Shown: positions 6,208 to 14,773, counted from the first letter of the stretch. The stretch: DNA of 20,259 nucleotides from Nitrospirota bacterium (GCA_015232165.1 JADGAE010000009.1:1-20259), one strand, 5' to 3'. The notes: generated by a model from the sequence alone, not told the origin. A program made the numbers and translations.

Positions 6208-7227
6208 TCAATCTCGCCCGGCTGCGGCAACGATCATACTGATGACATCCACCTCCGAGTATCCGCCCTCCCCGGCTGCGGCAATAAAACCAGACCAGGG
6301 AGCTATACAGGGATTGGCGTTGACTTCGATGACAAACAGCTTACCGGCGTCATCCATCCGCATATCGACCCTTGCATACCCCCGCAGCGCAAAGACGTTC
6401 CAGCACTTCAATGCCAACGCCTTAACACGCTCAACGGGCACACCCACTGCATCAAACGACCGCGGCGTGTTTTCGTACTCAAACGACCCCTCCTCCCACT
6501 TGGCCCTGTAGGAGACGATCCTCGGCTTATCGGCAGGCCAGTCGTTAAACACAATTTCGGCAACGGGAAGCACCTCCGCCACTCCACCTTCACCCTCGAT
6601 GATCGACACGTTAAGCTCCCTGCCCGCGATGTAGCGCTCTATCAGGAGTGGTTGCCCACTATGTCTCCGATACTTGGCCGGAAGCAACCTGCGCAGGTCC
6701 GTCAGGTTGTGGACGACACATTCATCCTCGATCCCGATGGAGCCATCCTCCAGCGACGGCTTTACGATGCACGGCAGGTCAACGGTCAGTTGGTCGCACC
6801 CGCCCCCGACATAGACCAGTCCCGCGGGGGTTTGTATGCCGCCGGCCGCCATGATCGATCGTGCCAGGGTCTTGTCCGTTGTCGTCAGCAGGGACTCATA
6901 GCGCGAGCCGGTTACGGGCAGACCGGTCAACTCCAGAAACCCGGCTATCGCAGGCAAAAGCCTTGGCGTGTTCTTGTTACCCTCGACCATGTTGAAGATC
7001 ACGTCGGGACAGTAGGAGTTAAATCCCTCCAGCAGCGAAGACAACGCCGTCGTCAGGTCAAAGGTCTCTCTGCCATTGCGTACACACCTGCAATCGCTTA
7101 TCGTAAAGACCACGTGGTCGTAATTGAGCTTCCCCAGGGCGTCAGTGATTAGGCTGACCTCATAGATGACGTCCTCGGTGTCGGGACAACCCCTGGTTAC
7201 CTCCTCGTGGACAATCGCCACCTTCAT
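6208..7227 (-). CDS. D-alanine-D-alanine ligase-like ATP-grasp enzyme
   Basis: 339-aa ATP-grasp protein resembling D-Ala-D-Ala ligase (Ddl). Family features include EVSLITDALG near the N-terminus (cf. the EVSL of Ddl), LPAIAGFLELTGLPVTGS, CIVKPSLEDGSIGI (ATP-binding lysine and glycine loop), LIERYIAGRELNVSII, and GYARVDMRMDDAGKLFVIEVNANP holding the R, D, E and N metal/ATP ligands. Where Ddl continues with the second D-Ala site (PGMT-type), this protein has PCIAPWSGF, and the usual HGxxGEDG block is replaced by NMVEGNKNTPRLL. The catalytic core therefore looks intact but the substrate probably differs: an acyl-phosphate-forming ligase for another amino acid or small acid. It lies 30 nt downstream of the kinase and just before a GNAT, not in a cell-wall (mur/fts) cluster, so I do not assign ddl. 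Confidence 0.85.
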   Translation of the reverse strand: MKVAIVHEEVTRGCPDTEDVIYEVSLITDALGKLNYDHVVFTISDCRCVRNGRETFDLTTALSSLLEGFNSYCPDVIFNMVEGNKNTPRLLPAIAGFLELTGLPVTGSRYESLLTTTDKTLARSIMAAGGIQTPAGLVYVGGGCDQLTVDLPCIVKPSLEDGSIGIEDECVVHNLTDLRRLLPAKYRRHSGQPLLIERYIAGRELNVSIIEGEGGVAEVLPVAEIVFNDWPADKPRIVSYRAKWEEGSFEYENTPRSFDAVGVPVERVKALALKCWNVFALRGYARVDMRMDDAGKLFVIEVNANPCIAPWSGFIAAAGEGGYSEVDVISMIVAAAGRD

Positions 7228-7257
7228 GTCAGTTCTGTTTGCATGTAAGACAAGACG

Positions 7258-8790
7258 TTAGAAGCTGTATTTTTTTGATACCTGTTTGAGTGCCTCTCGG
7301 AACTCCTCGGCGGTTTGATAGCGTTTGTCAGCCTCTTTCATAACGGCCTTGTCCACAATCTCAGCCAGTTGAGGTAAGATGTCTGCTTTACGCTGTAGTA
7401 TTGGGATGGGTGAGTCTTCCAGGATAACCTCCACGGGGTGCCGGGTTCTTTGTTTGGCGGCACCTGGGGAGTTGTCCTTTGAATTTGACTTGGATACGTC
7501 AACGGTGTATTTGCCGGTAAGCAGGAAATAGAGGCTGACACCAATGGCATAGACGTCAGAAGGCGGTTTGACAAACTTATAATTCGTTATTTGCTCGGGC
7601 GGCATAAACATCAAGGAACCTCCAAACTTGCCGGTCTGTGTGTAGTCATATAGGGAATTACCGGCATCCTCGTAGGATTTGGCCAAACCGTAGTCGCTGA
7701 TCTTGGCCACGAAGTCAGGGTCGTCGTAGGGGCGGCTTAACAGGAAGTTTGAGGGTTTGAGGTCTCGATGTATGAATCCCCTGCTGTGAAGTGAGCTTAA
7801 TCCCTTGAGCAGTTGCAGGGTGATCCTCACGGCAAGCGGCACTGGCAGAGGGCCTCTGAAGACCTTTCGCATCAACTGTGAGACGTCACCACCGGCCAGG
7901 AACTCCGTAACAAAAAACGGCACATTGCCTACCACGCCCTTTCCAAGGTTTCTGACGAGGTTGGGATGTGCAACCATAGACTGTACCTCCATTTCGCGTT
8001 CAAAGAGCTTGCGACTGTCCTCGTGTCTTACCGCATCGGTATGTATCTGTTTAATAGCACATATCCGTCGGGTCTGATTGTGCACGGCTTTAAAGACAAT
8101 CCCCATAGCGCCCTTGCCAAGCTCACACAGGACGGTATAATCCCCCATCGTCGTATATGGGATGGGCGGTTTCTGTTGTTTTTGGGCACAATCATTGCAT
8201 ATGTGGAGCATATCGGTAAACTCTGCGGCATGGCCATCGCTGTTGGCAGCGTCTGATAGATCGGTATTGCAGCCCACGCAGTGGAGGTTGAGTTTTGACC
8301 TTGTCTGTTCTGCCTGGAGCATTTTGAGGCGTTTTAGTTCCTGTTCTTGCCGTTGACACTTCTTGCAGGTATAGACCAGGGACTTGGATTGCTCCGGGGG
8401 GATAGTGCCCACTTCATCGGTGATGTTATTGCCACAGACCGTGCACAGTACCGCTAATTGTCTCTCCGTTTCGTCTTCTTCGATGTTGACCCGTATGAGA
8501 GTATTACCCACCCTTATCAGATCGCCGTCAAACAGCTCCATCCTATGGATGCGCTTGTCATTGACCAGGGTACCGTTTGTGCTGTTGAGGTCCGTGATGA
8601 TGCAGATGGTTGAACGGAGCTCAAGTATAAAGTGGGTACGTGACAGATAACGGTCTGCCTCGGGGCCTAGTCTGAGGTGTGCCCTTTTTGATCTCCCTAC
8701 AAGGAAGGTATCAGGCTCGGTAAAGAACAGCTTTCTTCCCGCCCCTGGTCCTTCCAACAGATTCAACGTAACTTTCATAATCTCCGGCAT
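7258..8790 (-). CDS. Soluble FHA - double zinc ribbon - Ser/Thr protein kinase
   Basis: 510-aa multidomain kinase. An FHA phosphothreonine-binding domain spans about 28-102 (GRSKRAH, the S-R-x-H of YLSRTHF, NSTNGTLVN). Two CxxC...CxxC zinc ribbons follow: C116/C119 with C142/C145, and C171/C174 with C198/C201, the first pair joined to the second by a charged helix (146-168). The Hanks-type kinase domain covers about 218-505: GKGAMG loop (225-230), K247, HRD at 341-343 with K345 and N348, DYG instead of DFG at 366-368, PPE at 397-399 and D412. Catalytic residues are present, so it should be active. No transmembrane segment is evident, unlike PknB-type receptors. The start is ATG 8790 without SD; an in-frame ATG at 8778 is preceded by GGAG at three bases and is a real alternative. 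It follows motB by 31 nt. Confidence 0.92.
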   Translation of the reverse strand: MPEIMKVTLNLLEGPGAGRKLFFTEPDTFLVGRSKRAHLRLGPEADRYLSRTHFILELRSTICIITDLNSTNGTLVNDKRIHRMELFDGDLIRVGNTLIRVNIEEDETERQLAVLCTVCGNNITDEVGTIPPEQSKSLVYTCKKCQRQEQELKRLKMLQAEQTRSKLNLHCVGCNTDLSDAANSDGHAAEFTDMLHICNDCAQKQQKPPIPYTTMGDYTVLCELGKGAMGIVFKAVHNQTRRICAIKQIHTDAVRHEDSRKLFEREMEVQSMVAHPNLVRNLGKGVVGNVPFFVTEFLAGGDVSQLMRKVFRGPLPVPLAVRITLQLLKGLSSLHSRGFIHRDLKPSNFLLSRPYDDPDFVAKISDYGLAKSYEDAGNSLYDYTQTGKFGGSLMFMPPEQITNYKFVKPPSDVYAIGVSLYFLLTGKYTVDVSKSNSKDNSPGAAKQRTRHPVEVILEDSPIPILQRKADILPQLAEIVDKAVMKEADKRYQTAEEFREALKQVSKKYSF

Positions 8791-8791
8791 T

Positions 8792-8805
8792 CACGGTATA
8801 CCGTG
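8792..8805. promoter_or_regulatory. Perfect 14-bp palindrome before the kinase gene
   Basis: CACGGTATACCGTG is a perfect 14-bp palindrome lying in the 31-bp gap between the motB stop and the kinase start, one base from ATG 8790. It could be a dimeric regulator's site or a small RNA hairpin that masks the start. No -10/-35 pair is evident around it. Confidence 0.35.
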
Positions 8806-8821
8806 TGTTGCCTGCATGGTG

Positions 8822-9640
8822 TTATTTAGGTTTGGATATTTCTTTTATTACGTCTATTTTTTTCACATGCTCACCCTTGGTTTCAGAGAAGACCAGGATG
8901 CTGATTCTCCTGTTTCTTGGGTCCGTTGGGCTTGTTTTGATCAGCAGGTCGGTTGCGGCAAAGCCGGCCACCTTGGAGATATGGTCGGGATTCAAGCCGT
9001 TGTTTTCGAGTTCTTTTCTTGCCGTGGAGGCCCTGTCGGTGGACAGTTCCCAGTTTGTGTATTTTGTTGTGGAATAGTTAAGGGCATCGGTATGGCCCTC
9101 GATGGAGACTTTTGCATCACTGATGTCCTTTATATTTTCGGTTACGATCTTTATTATTTTCTTTGCGTCTGGGGTCAGGTCGGCCTTTCCCAAGGCAAAC
9201 ATGGGTTTTCCCTCTTTATCTATCAACTGTATACGCACTCCATTTTCGACGACATCTATCATCACCTGGTCTTTTACATCGGCCATTCTTTTTTCCATCT
9301 GTTCTTTTAGCTTCTTCTGTAGTTCATCCTTTATCGAAAAGAAGCTGCCGAACTGTTTTTCCGTGGGCATAATATCTCTTTTGGGGATATTGGTATCAAG
9401 GACGTCTGCACCCTTGCCAAGGAAAGAAAACCCGACGCTATCATATATGGTGAGCTGTGAGAAGTAACTTGCCAGTTTCAGGCGTTTTTCCGGGGAGACC
9501 ATTGACAGTAGCCACATTAGCAGGAAGAACGCCATCATGGCGGTAACGAAGTCTGCATAGGCCACCTTCCAGGAGCCGCCGTGTCCTCCGCCGTGTCCAC
9601 CCTTTTTGACCTTTTTGATAATGATGCTTTGGCCTTTCAT
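8822..9640 (-). CDS. motB: Flagellar stator protein MotB
   Basis: 272-aa stator subunit that anchors the torque generator to peptidoglycan. The N-terminus is basic and glycine/histidine-rich (KKGGHGGGHGGSWKVAYADF), followed by a single membrane helix FVTAMMAFFLLMWLLSMV. D30 in AYADF is the conserved ion-conducting aspartate. A linker with a predicted coiled helix (DELQKKLKEQMEKRM) leads to the OmpA/MotB peptidoglycan-binding domain, visible as VSIEGHTDALNYSTTKYTNWELSTDRAST and DPRNRRISILV. It overlaps motA by four bases (ATGA), the usual translational coupling. Proton versus sodium use cannot be decided with confidence from sequence alone. Confidence 0.97.
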   Translation of the reverse strand: MKGQSIIIKKVKKGGHGGGHGGSWKVAYADFVTAMMAFFLLMWLLSMVSPEKRLKLASYFSQLTIYDSVGFSFLGKGADVLDTNIPKRDIMPTEKQFGSFFSIKDELQKKLKEQMEKRMADVKDQVMIDVVENGVRIQLIDKEGKPMFALGKADLTPDAKKIIKIVTENIKDISDAKVSIEGHTDALNYSTTKYTNWELSTDRASTARKELENNGLNPDHISKVAGFAATDLLIKTSPTDPRNRRISILVFSETKGEHVKKIDVIKEISKPK

Positions 9641-10485
9641 TTCCTGATGGACTCCTCAAGTTCGGTGAACGAAGGTCTTTCGGAGCTGGGGATGGCCCTC
9701 CTGCCGGACTCTACGGCCATCTGTGGTGCCGCACCGCCGACAAAGGCAACCAGGGACACCCGTATGACGTGAAAGTAGACCTCTTCTTCCTTGGCCTTTA
9801 GTTCGAGGACACTGGCGATAGGGCCAACGAATCCATAGCACAAGAGAACACCCAGGAAGGTACCTACCAAGGCTGCCCCGATGCTATGTCCCAACACTGC
9901 AGGGGGGCTGTCAATCTTTCCCATTGTTAACACAACACCCATGACAGCCGCTACGATTCCAAACCCCGGAAGGCCATCAGCCATCTTCTGGATACCAAGG
10001 GCCGGCAACATCTCCTCGTGTGAATTCGCCTCGATGTCGATAGTTAAGAGTTCATCCAGTTCGTGTGTGGGCATACTGGTGGTTATTATTACCTTGAGGT
10101 TGTCACAGATAAAGCCCAAGGCGGTTTTGTTGGCGAAGAGGCTTTTATATTTTGTGAAGACTGCGCTTTTACTAGGGTCTTCAACGTCCTGCTCTATTGA
10201 GATAAGGCCTTCTTTTCTGACCTTTGAAAAGATTATAAACAGCAGGGCGAGAAGTTCCAGGTAGGCTTCTTTATTTGCCGTACCTTCGCTCAAAATATTT
10301 TTCAGTTTACTTAGAGTATGGACTAAGACCTTCTTGGGCGAGGCTATCACAAGCGCCCCAAGGGCTGACCCACCGATTATAAAGAACTCAGCCGGATTTA
10401 TCAGCAGCGCCAGATTACCATGCTCCATCAAGTATCCGCCGATAACCGCCGTTAGAACCATTACAATACCTACAATAATTGTCAT
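9637..10485 (-). CDS. motA: Flagellar stator protein MotA
   Basis: 282-aa inner-membrane stator subunit with four membrane helices and a large cytoplasmic loop between helices 2 and 3. Key residues fall at the same numbers as in E. coli MotA: R90 and E98 in KVRKEGLISIEQDVED (contacts with FliG), P173 in MADGLPGFGIVAAVMGVV and P222 in FVGPIASVLE (gating prolines). The start ATG 10485 has GGAAGA a few bases upstream. It follows the PilZ gene by 54 nt on the same strand and overlaps motB, so PilZ-motA-motB is most likely one transcript. Confidence 0.97.
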   Translation of the reverse strand: MTIIVGIVMVLTAVIGGYLMEHGNLALLINPAEFFIIGGSALGALVIASPKKVLVHTLSKLKNILSEGTANKEAYLELLALLFIIFSKVRKEGLISIEQDVEDPSKSAVFTKYKSLFANKTALGFICDNLKVIITTSMPTHELDELLTIDIEANSHEEMLPALGIQKMADGLPGFGIVAAVMGVVLTMGKIDSPPAVLGHSIGAALVGTFLGVLLCYGFVGPIASVLELKAKEEEVYFHVIRVSLVAFVGGAAPQMAVESGRRAIPSSERPSFTELEESIRK

Positions 10486-10539
10486 TTATCTTCCGTATAC
10501 ATATGTTTTATTGTTATAATTACACTCCGATGTTGGTTC

Positions 10540-11334
10540 TTATTGTATCCTGTATTCTCTTTGTCTTCTTAGGATTTCTCTTTGTCTCTTGAGCGTGTAC
10601 TGAATCAGTTCGTCTCTTACATTTTCTTCCATATCGATAAAGGTTATAGCGATTTCAGAGGCGGACATATCTCTCAGTTCCTTTACCCTGACCACCACAC
10701 CATAGACGATGATTCCTACCGGTGGGGAGGTTGACAGGAGCATTTTGACTTCGACGCAATCTCTTGCCTTGTATCTTTCGCTTACATTGAGACTCATTCC
10801 CGATGCGCTTATATTGACTTGCACCTCTTCCGCGTTCATCAGGCCTTCTTTTCCAAATGTGAGCAGGTCCAGTACTATTCCTATTTTAGTATTTATATCG
10901 GTAAGCATCTTCCACACTACCGGGCTTACAGTGTCCTCCGTGACATCTGCGGTAGATTTGCGCACTCCCGACATATCCATTCCCATTTCAGAGATTACCT
11001 TGGCGCGTTTTATATAGGCATCGTTCTCGATTTTTTTTACAATTACCGGCATGACATCTTCCACTCGAAAGGAGTCGCGTTCTTCGGTACCAACACTTCT
11101 CATATGGATATTATTACCCTGGATATTGACTATTTCCGCGAAGTAGCCTGATCCCTCAACCATAAAGAACACGTGCTGACCTTTAAACACATTTACCGGT
11201 ATCAATTCGATCTGTCTCACTATTATATCTTCATCTTTTACAGACAGCACCTCTGCCTTATACTGTTCATACCTCGGTTGATATTTACAAACTATATTAT
11301 CACCTGTCTTAAGCGGCATGACAAGATTATCCAC
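10540..11334 (-). CDS. PilZ-domain c-di-GMP receptor with a helical insertion, stator-linked
   Basis: 264-aa cytosolic protein. The N-terminal part (about 7-85) resembles the YcgR-type N-terminal beta domain (GDNIVCKY, VFKGQHVFFMVEG, YFAEIV). The PilZ c-di-GMP signature follows in two pieces: RxxxR in RDSFR (R86, R90) and NxSxxG in VNISASGM (N174, S176, G179). About 70 mostly helical residues lie between them (100-170), far more than in ordinary PilZ domains. Such an insertion is known from oligomeric, atypical PilZ proteins, so helix-bundle self-association is plausible. The placement directly upstream of motAB suggests a YcgR-like brake acting on the stator or rotor (inference). The start is GTG 11334, with an alternative ATG at 11319; neither has a strong SD. 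Confidence 0.85.
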   Translation of the reverse strand: MDNLVMPLKTGDNIVCKYQPRYEQYKAEVLSVKDEDIIVRQIELIPVNVFKGQHVFFMVEGSGYFAEIVNIQGNNIHMRSVGTEERDSFRVEDVMPVIVKKIENDAYIKRAKVISEMGMDMSGVRKSTADVTEDTVSPVVWKMLTDINTKIGIVLDLLTFGKEGLMNAEEVQVNISASGMSLNVSERYKARDCVEVKMLLSTSPPVGIIVYGVVVRVKELRDMSASEIAITFIDMEENVRDELIQYTLKRQREILRRQREYRIQ

Positions 11335-11371
11335 TCACTTCTTATGTAATCTCACTGAACATCAATTATTA

Positions 11372-11401
11372 AGTATACACCAGCTCCTGTTTGTTTGTCA
11401 A
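11372..11401 (-). promoter_or_regulatory. Sigma-70-type promoter of the PilZ-motA-motB-kinase unit
   Basis: On the minus strand, perfect TTGACA (11396-11401), an 18-bp spacer and TATACT (11372-11377). The start would be near 11365, about 30 nt before the PilZ GTG. It lies in the 117-bp gap after fliS, so the stator/kinase genes can be expressed apart from flagellin and its chaperones. Confidence 0.68.
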
Positions 11402-11451
11402 CAGTACCGTTACCAACTCATACCAATTGCCACAAAGGGAGGGTGAATCCG

Positions 11452-11874
11452 TCAGTGAGCCTTGGCTGCCATTTGCTGCCGTGACAGTTCCGATGCCGGC
11501 ACTGTTGTTTTTATTTCTACCCATGCACTTCTGAGGGTTTTTAACAACTCCTGGATGTGATATATCTTATCGACGGACTCTGAGGCGTTTACCCTGGTGA
11601 GTTCCAGGAGTATGTACGTATAGAGGTCTTGCAGGTTTTGCGCCACATCTCCTCCATCTTCGACGTTCAACGAAAATAGAAGCTCCTCGATAATCATCCT
11701 GCTGCGATTGAGATACTGTATCTTTTGTACCTTGTCCTTTTTGTTGATTGCCACCACTGTCTTGTTTAGAAAACTGATTGCTCCGTCATACAGCTTGATA
11801 ATGAGATCAAGCGGTGACAAACTGTTTATATCCATACTGATATAAGCAGTCTGTGCGTAAGTTGCGTTTGTCAT
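11452..11874 (-). CDS. fliS: Flagellin export chaperone FliS
   Basis: 140-aa, mostly helical protein of the FliS family, which binds the C-terminus of newly made flagellin and delivers it to the flagellar export gate. Family features are AYISMDINSLSPLDLIIKLYDGAISFLNKT at the N-terminus, a helix with LNRSRMIIEELLFSLNVEDGGDVAQNL, and LYTYILLELTRVNASESVDKI. An AGGAGG lies seven bases before ATG 11874. It is 11 nt downstream of fliD, giving a flaG-fliD-fliS unit. No clear terminator is visible after it. Confidence 0.95.
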   Translation of the reverse strand: MTNATYAQTAYISMDINSLSPLDLIIKLYDGAISFLNKTVVAINKKDKVQKIQYLNRSRMIIEELLFSLNVEDGGDVAQNLQDLYTYILLELTRVNASESVDKIYHIQELLKTLRSAWVEIKTTVPASELSRQQMAAKAH

Positions 11875-11885
11875 TTAATTTCCTC

Positions 11886-13217
11886 CTATCTATTTGATCC
11901 TGATAATTGATTTGTCATATTTGCGCTTTGAGCCTGAAGGTCCGCTATGGTTGACTCCATAGCTGCAAACTTCTTCTGATAGGCCTCGCGAGTCTTCTCT
12001 AATGACGCCGTCAGATCATCTGCATCACTTTCTATGCGTTTTACCTTCTTGTTAAGGGTATCTTTTTTCTCCGGGATCAGGTCCCTGACAATGTCTCTCA
12101 GGGTGGTATCAAACTTTGAGCTTAACTCATCCATCATTGCATAGAAATCGGCTTGCTTATCTGCCACTGATGAATTAAGCTTGGATGATTCCAGCTCCAT
12201 CACTCCATACTTGTCGTGTGAGATACCAAATTGTGCAAGCGTTGAACCGGCATAACTGTTTGTTGTAACTCTCTGCAACTGCAACTGAATGCTTCTCACG
12301 GTGCGGTCTCCCGAGAGAGATTCACCCTTGGCTGACAGTTCCTTTAGCTTGGAGATTGCCGAGTTATAGGAGTCCACAAATGCCTTTAGGTTTGTCGAAT
12401 CCGACATCGAACCTTGCTCAACAGACAGCGTAACGGCATCACCGGGTTCACCGGATGTGGTTTTTTTCAGATTAAGTGTGACTCCGCTTATAGCATCGGT
12501 TACGGCGTTTGACTTACTGGTAACGGTGAGACCGTCAATTTTAACGATGGCATCCTGACCCCTTTGCATAATTGACATGTTACCCGTTGCCGACTCGGCA
12601 TCAAAATTAAAGTCGCCCAAACTCTGACCCACCGGCCCGACATCATTGCCAACAAGAGAGACATACCCTGACGCTCCGGCGTCCTTTGCCGAAACAACCA
12701 GTCTATAACCCGAGTCGTCTTTGATGATGGAAGCGCTTACGTTAGCTCCGGAGCTATTTATCGCATTTTTAATGCCCTTAAGTGTGTTGTTGGTATAGTT
12801 TATGTCTATATCCGTAGAGGTATCACCTGCCCTGACGGTAAGCGTACCCGTCTTAAATACCAGAGAATCGCTGCCATAGACCCGGGAACTGAGCTTCTGT
12901 TCCTGTGCCAGTTGTGTTACCTCTATGCTGTACTGACCGGAAGACGCACTCGCTCCGGCAGATGCCTTTAAAACCGTCTCATCCGAAGATGTTACCGTAA
13001 ACGACGCTATCTTTGAAGACGCAAGGCCTTTAACCGCCGTACGCAAAGAGGATATCACGGACGATATCTCGCCATAAGAGCTTATTTCTTTCTGATAGTC
13101 TTCCTTTTTCTGGTTTAGCTTGTCAAGCGGCCTTTGCTCTATAGCCATCAACTTGTCGATTATACCGGCCGTATCTATACCTGAAAACGGACCCGTTGTT
13201 GTTGTCACTGTAGGCAT
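11886..13217 (-). CDS. fliD: Flagellar filament cap protein FliD (HAP2)
   Basis: 443-aa cap protein, normal FliD length, which sits at the filament tip and folds incoming flagellin. The N-terminal domain (FSGIDTAGIIDKLMAIEQRPLDKLNQKKEDYQKEISSYGE) and the C-terminal coiled region (KKVKRIESDADDLTASLEKTREAYQKKFAAMESTIADLQAQ) are both classic and would pair in the leg region. The middle has FliD domain 2 features such as TVTSKSNAVTDAISGVTLNLKKTT and a polar, Ser/Gly-rich exposed region. A GGAGG lies seven bases upstream of ATG 13217. It begins two bases after the flaG stop. Confidence 0.97.
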   Translation of the reverse strand: MPTVTTTTGPFSGIDTAGIIDKLMAIEQRPLDKLNQKKEDYQKEISSYGEISSVISSLRTAVKGLASSKIASFTVTSSDETVLKASAGASASSGQYSIEVTQLAQEQKLSSRVYGSDSLVFKTGTLTVRAGDTSTDIDINYTNNTLKGIKNAINSSGANVSASIIKDDSGYRLVVSAKDAGASGYVSLVGNDVGPVGQSLGDFNFDAESATGNMSIMQRGQDAIVKIDGLTVTSKSNAVTDAISGVTLNLKKTTSGEPGDAVTLSVEQGSMSDSTNLKAFVDSYNSAISKLKELSAKGESLSGDRTVRSIQLQLQRVTTNSYAGSTLAQFGISHDKYGVMELESSKLNSSVADKQADFYAMMDELSSKFDTTLRDIVRDLIPEKKDTLNKKVKRIESDADDLTASLEKTREAYQKKFAAMESTIADLQAQSANMTNQLSGSNR

Positions 13218-13219
13218 CT

Positions 13220-13654
13220 CTAAACCTCCTTATGGAATAACTTATTATATGCTTCTTCCAGACGACGCACGGACTTCTTATAATCATCCGGAGGTATCTG
13301 TTTTAGCAACTTGCCTTCGGCATCAACCACCTTGATTATTACTTTGTCGTCCTCGTCGATCTCAAAGTACGCCTTACTTTGATGTCCATCAGCAGCGTTT
13401 TTATCATCAGTTTCTTTATTTACAAATCGCTTTAAATCATTAATCTGCTTTATTTCGGTATTATCCGACTCCGCGCCGCCCTTTATGACAACGTCGTCGT
13501 TTTCGCTCCATTTCGCTCCCTGCCCGGCAATCCCGCCAACCACGCTACTATCAGACTGCCCCGACATATCACGTGCCAACTCATAAACAACGCCGGGCAT
13601 ACCAACCCTGATTGCCAACCCCACCGGCATTATACCTGCTATTGTATCAACCAT
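13220..13654 (-). CDS. flaG: FlaG-family protein
   Basis: 144-aa protein with a FlaG domain at about residues 92-140 (KAYFEIDEDDKVIIKVVDAEGKLLKQIPPDDYKKSVRRL). The first 90 residues are poorly conserved in the family and low in complexity. FlaG homologues affect filament length and usually sit next to fliD, as here. It has a near-perfect SD, GGAGGTGAT, five bases before ATG 13654. It lies 96 nt downstream of fliC. That gap carries a GGAGAG/CTCTCC stem and a small AAAAG-GCAT-CTTTT hairpin, which may trim or weaken read-through from fliC. Confidence 0.85.
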   Translation of the reverse strand: MVDTIAGIMPVGLAIRVGMPGVVYELARDMSGQSDSSVVGGIAGQGAKWSENDDVVIKGGAESDNTEIKQINDLKRFVNKETDDKNAADGHQSKAYFEIDEDDKVIIKVVDAEGKLLKQIPPDDYKKSVRRLEEAYNKLFHKEV

Positions 13655-13750
13655 AAATCATCACCTCCATCTATAAAAAGATGCCTTTTAACAAGAGAGA
13701 AGGAGAGGACAACGTCTCTCTCCCCGCTCTCATAACTATTGTAACAGTTT

Positions 13751-14773
13751 CTACCTCAACAGGGCAAGTATATTTTGCTGCTGACTATTTGCCTGCGCCA
13801 GAACAGAGATACCGGACTGTTGCAGTATCAAGGCCTTTGTCATATTGGCCGTTTCTGATGCGAAGTCGGCATCCATGATTCTACTGCGCGAGGAGTAAGT
13901 CGTCTCTATAACGTTTTCGAGATTTCTTACTATAGCTTCCATCTGGTTGCCTCTTGCACCCATTCTCGCCTTCTCCGACAGAACAAAATTTAGTGCGCCA
14001 TCTACTATGGCGATTGCGTTAGACGCCCTTGACGCATAACCCGATGCGCTGGTAGAGTCTGCAACATAGAGAGAAGCAGTACCGCTATAGGTGATCTTTG
14101 CATTTGCCGTGTAACTCCATGGCGTGGCAGTGCCCGGAGTGGTTACCCACGAGGTATCACCAACGCCGTTAGCACCTGACGAGGTGGCAGTATGTATGTC
14201 CTTCAGATATCCCATGGCACCGTCTTTACCGGTGGCTGTAAAGATATTGCCACCAATAGCATCGGTATTCAGTGAATTAAGCACCACGCTTACCTGGGAA
14301 TCACTGGCGGCATAACTTACATGCAACTTTGTAGAAAACGCACCGGTGGTTGTACCAGCCAAAAGCCTCCTGTCGTTGAACTTTGTCTGCTCGGTTATCC
14401 TGCCGATTTCCTCAACCAGGGCGTTAACCTCTTGCTGCATGTAGGATATGTCCGTCACGCCGTACTGGCCACTCATGGCCTGGACCGCAAGCTCCCTGAC
14501 ACGTTGCAGGTTGCTGGTTATCTCGTCCATTGCACCCTCTGCCGTCTGCGAGAGGGAGAGACCGTCGTTAGCGTTTCTTACCGACACCGTCAGACCGCGC
14601 GTCTGGGTCGTCATTCTTGTTGCAATTGCCAATCCCGCCGCGTCATCCTTTGCCGAATTGATCCTGTAACCCGACGATAATCTCTGCATAGCCTCGGTTA
14701 AGAGTGGCTGCGTCCTTCTCAGATTCCTCTGAGCATTTAGTGACATCACGTTTGTTTGAATTACAAATGCCAT
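13751..14773 (-). CDS. fliC: Flagellin
   Basis: 340-aa filament subunit. The N-terminal D0/D1 region (FVIQTNVMSLNAQRNLRRTQ, RLSSGYRINSAKDDAAGLAIATRM, GLSLSQTAEGAMDEI, RVRELAVQAMSG) and the C-terminal D1/D0 region (AIVDGALNFVLSEKARMGARGNQME, DADFASETANMTKALILQQSGISVLAQANSQQQNILALL) are fully conserved, with the LAQAN-x-x-x-Q-x-x-LxLL end bound by FliS. The variable middle (about 145-255) is short and rich in Ser, Thr, Gly and Ala, so D2/D3 is reduced and offers many sites for O-glycosylation. ATG 14773 has a strong GGAGGT at the usual distance. It is preceded by a sigma-28 promoter and a leader of about 160 nt. Confidence 0.98.
   Translation of the reverse strand: MAFVIQTNVMSLNAQRNLRRTQPLLTEAMQRLSSGYRINSAKDDAAGLAIATRMTTQTRGLTVSVRNANDGLSLSQTAEGAMDEITSNLQRVRELAVQAMSGQYGVTDISYMQQEVNALVEEIGRITEQTKFNDRRLLAGTTTGAFSTKLHVSYAASDSQVSVVLNSLNTDAIGGNIFTATGKDGAMGYLKDIHTATSSGANGVGDTSWVTTPGTATPWSYTANAKITYSGTASLYVADSTSASGYASRASNAIAIVDGALNFVLSEKARMGARGNQMEAIVRNLENVIETTYSSRSRIMDADFASETANMTKALILQQSGISVLAQANSQQQNILALLR

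Noticed and set aside
6652..7152. Plus-strand frame of 166 codons inside the ATP-grasp gene
   Set aside because: Antisense to a conserved enzyme; no SD or recognisable motif.
8816..9310. Long plus-strand frame inside motB
   Set aside because: Antisense shadow of a clearly conserved motB; composition is that of a complemented coding strand.
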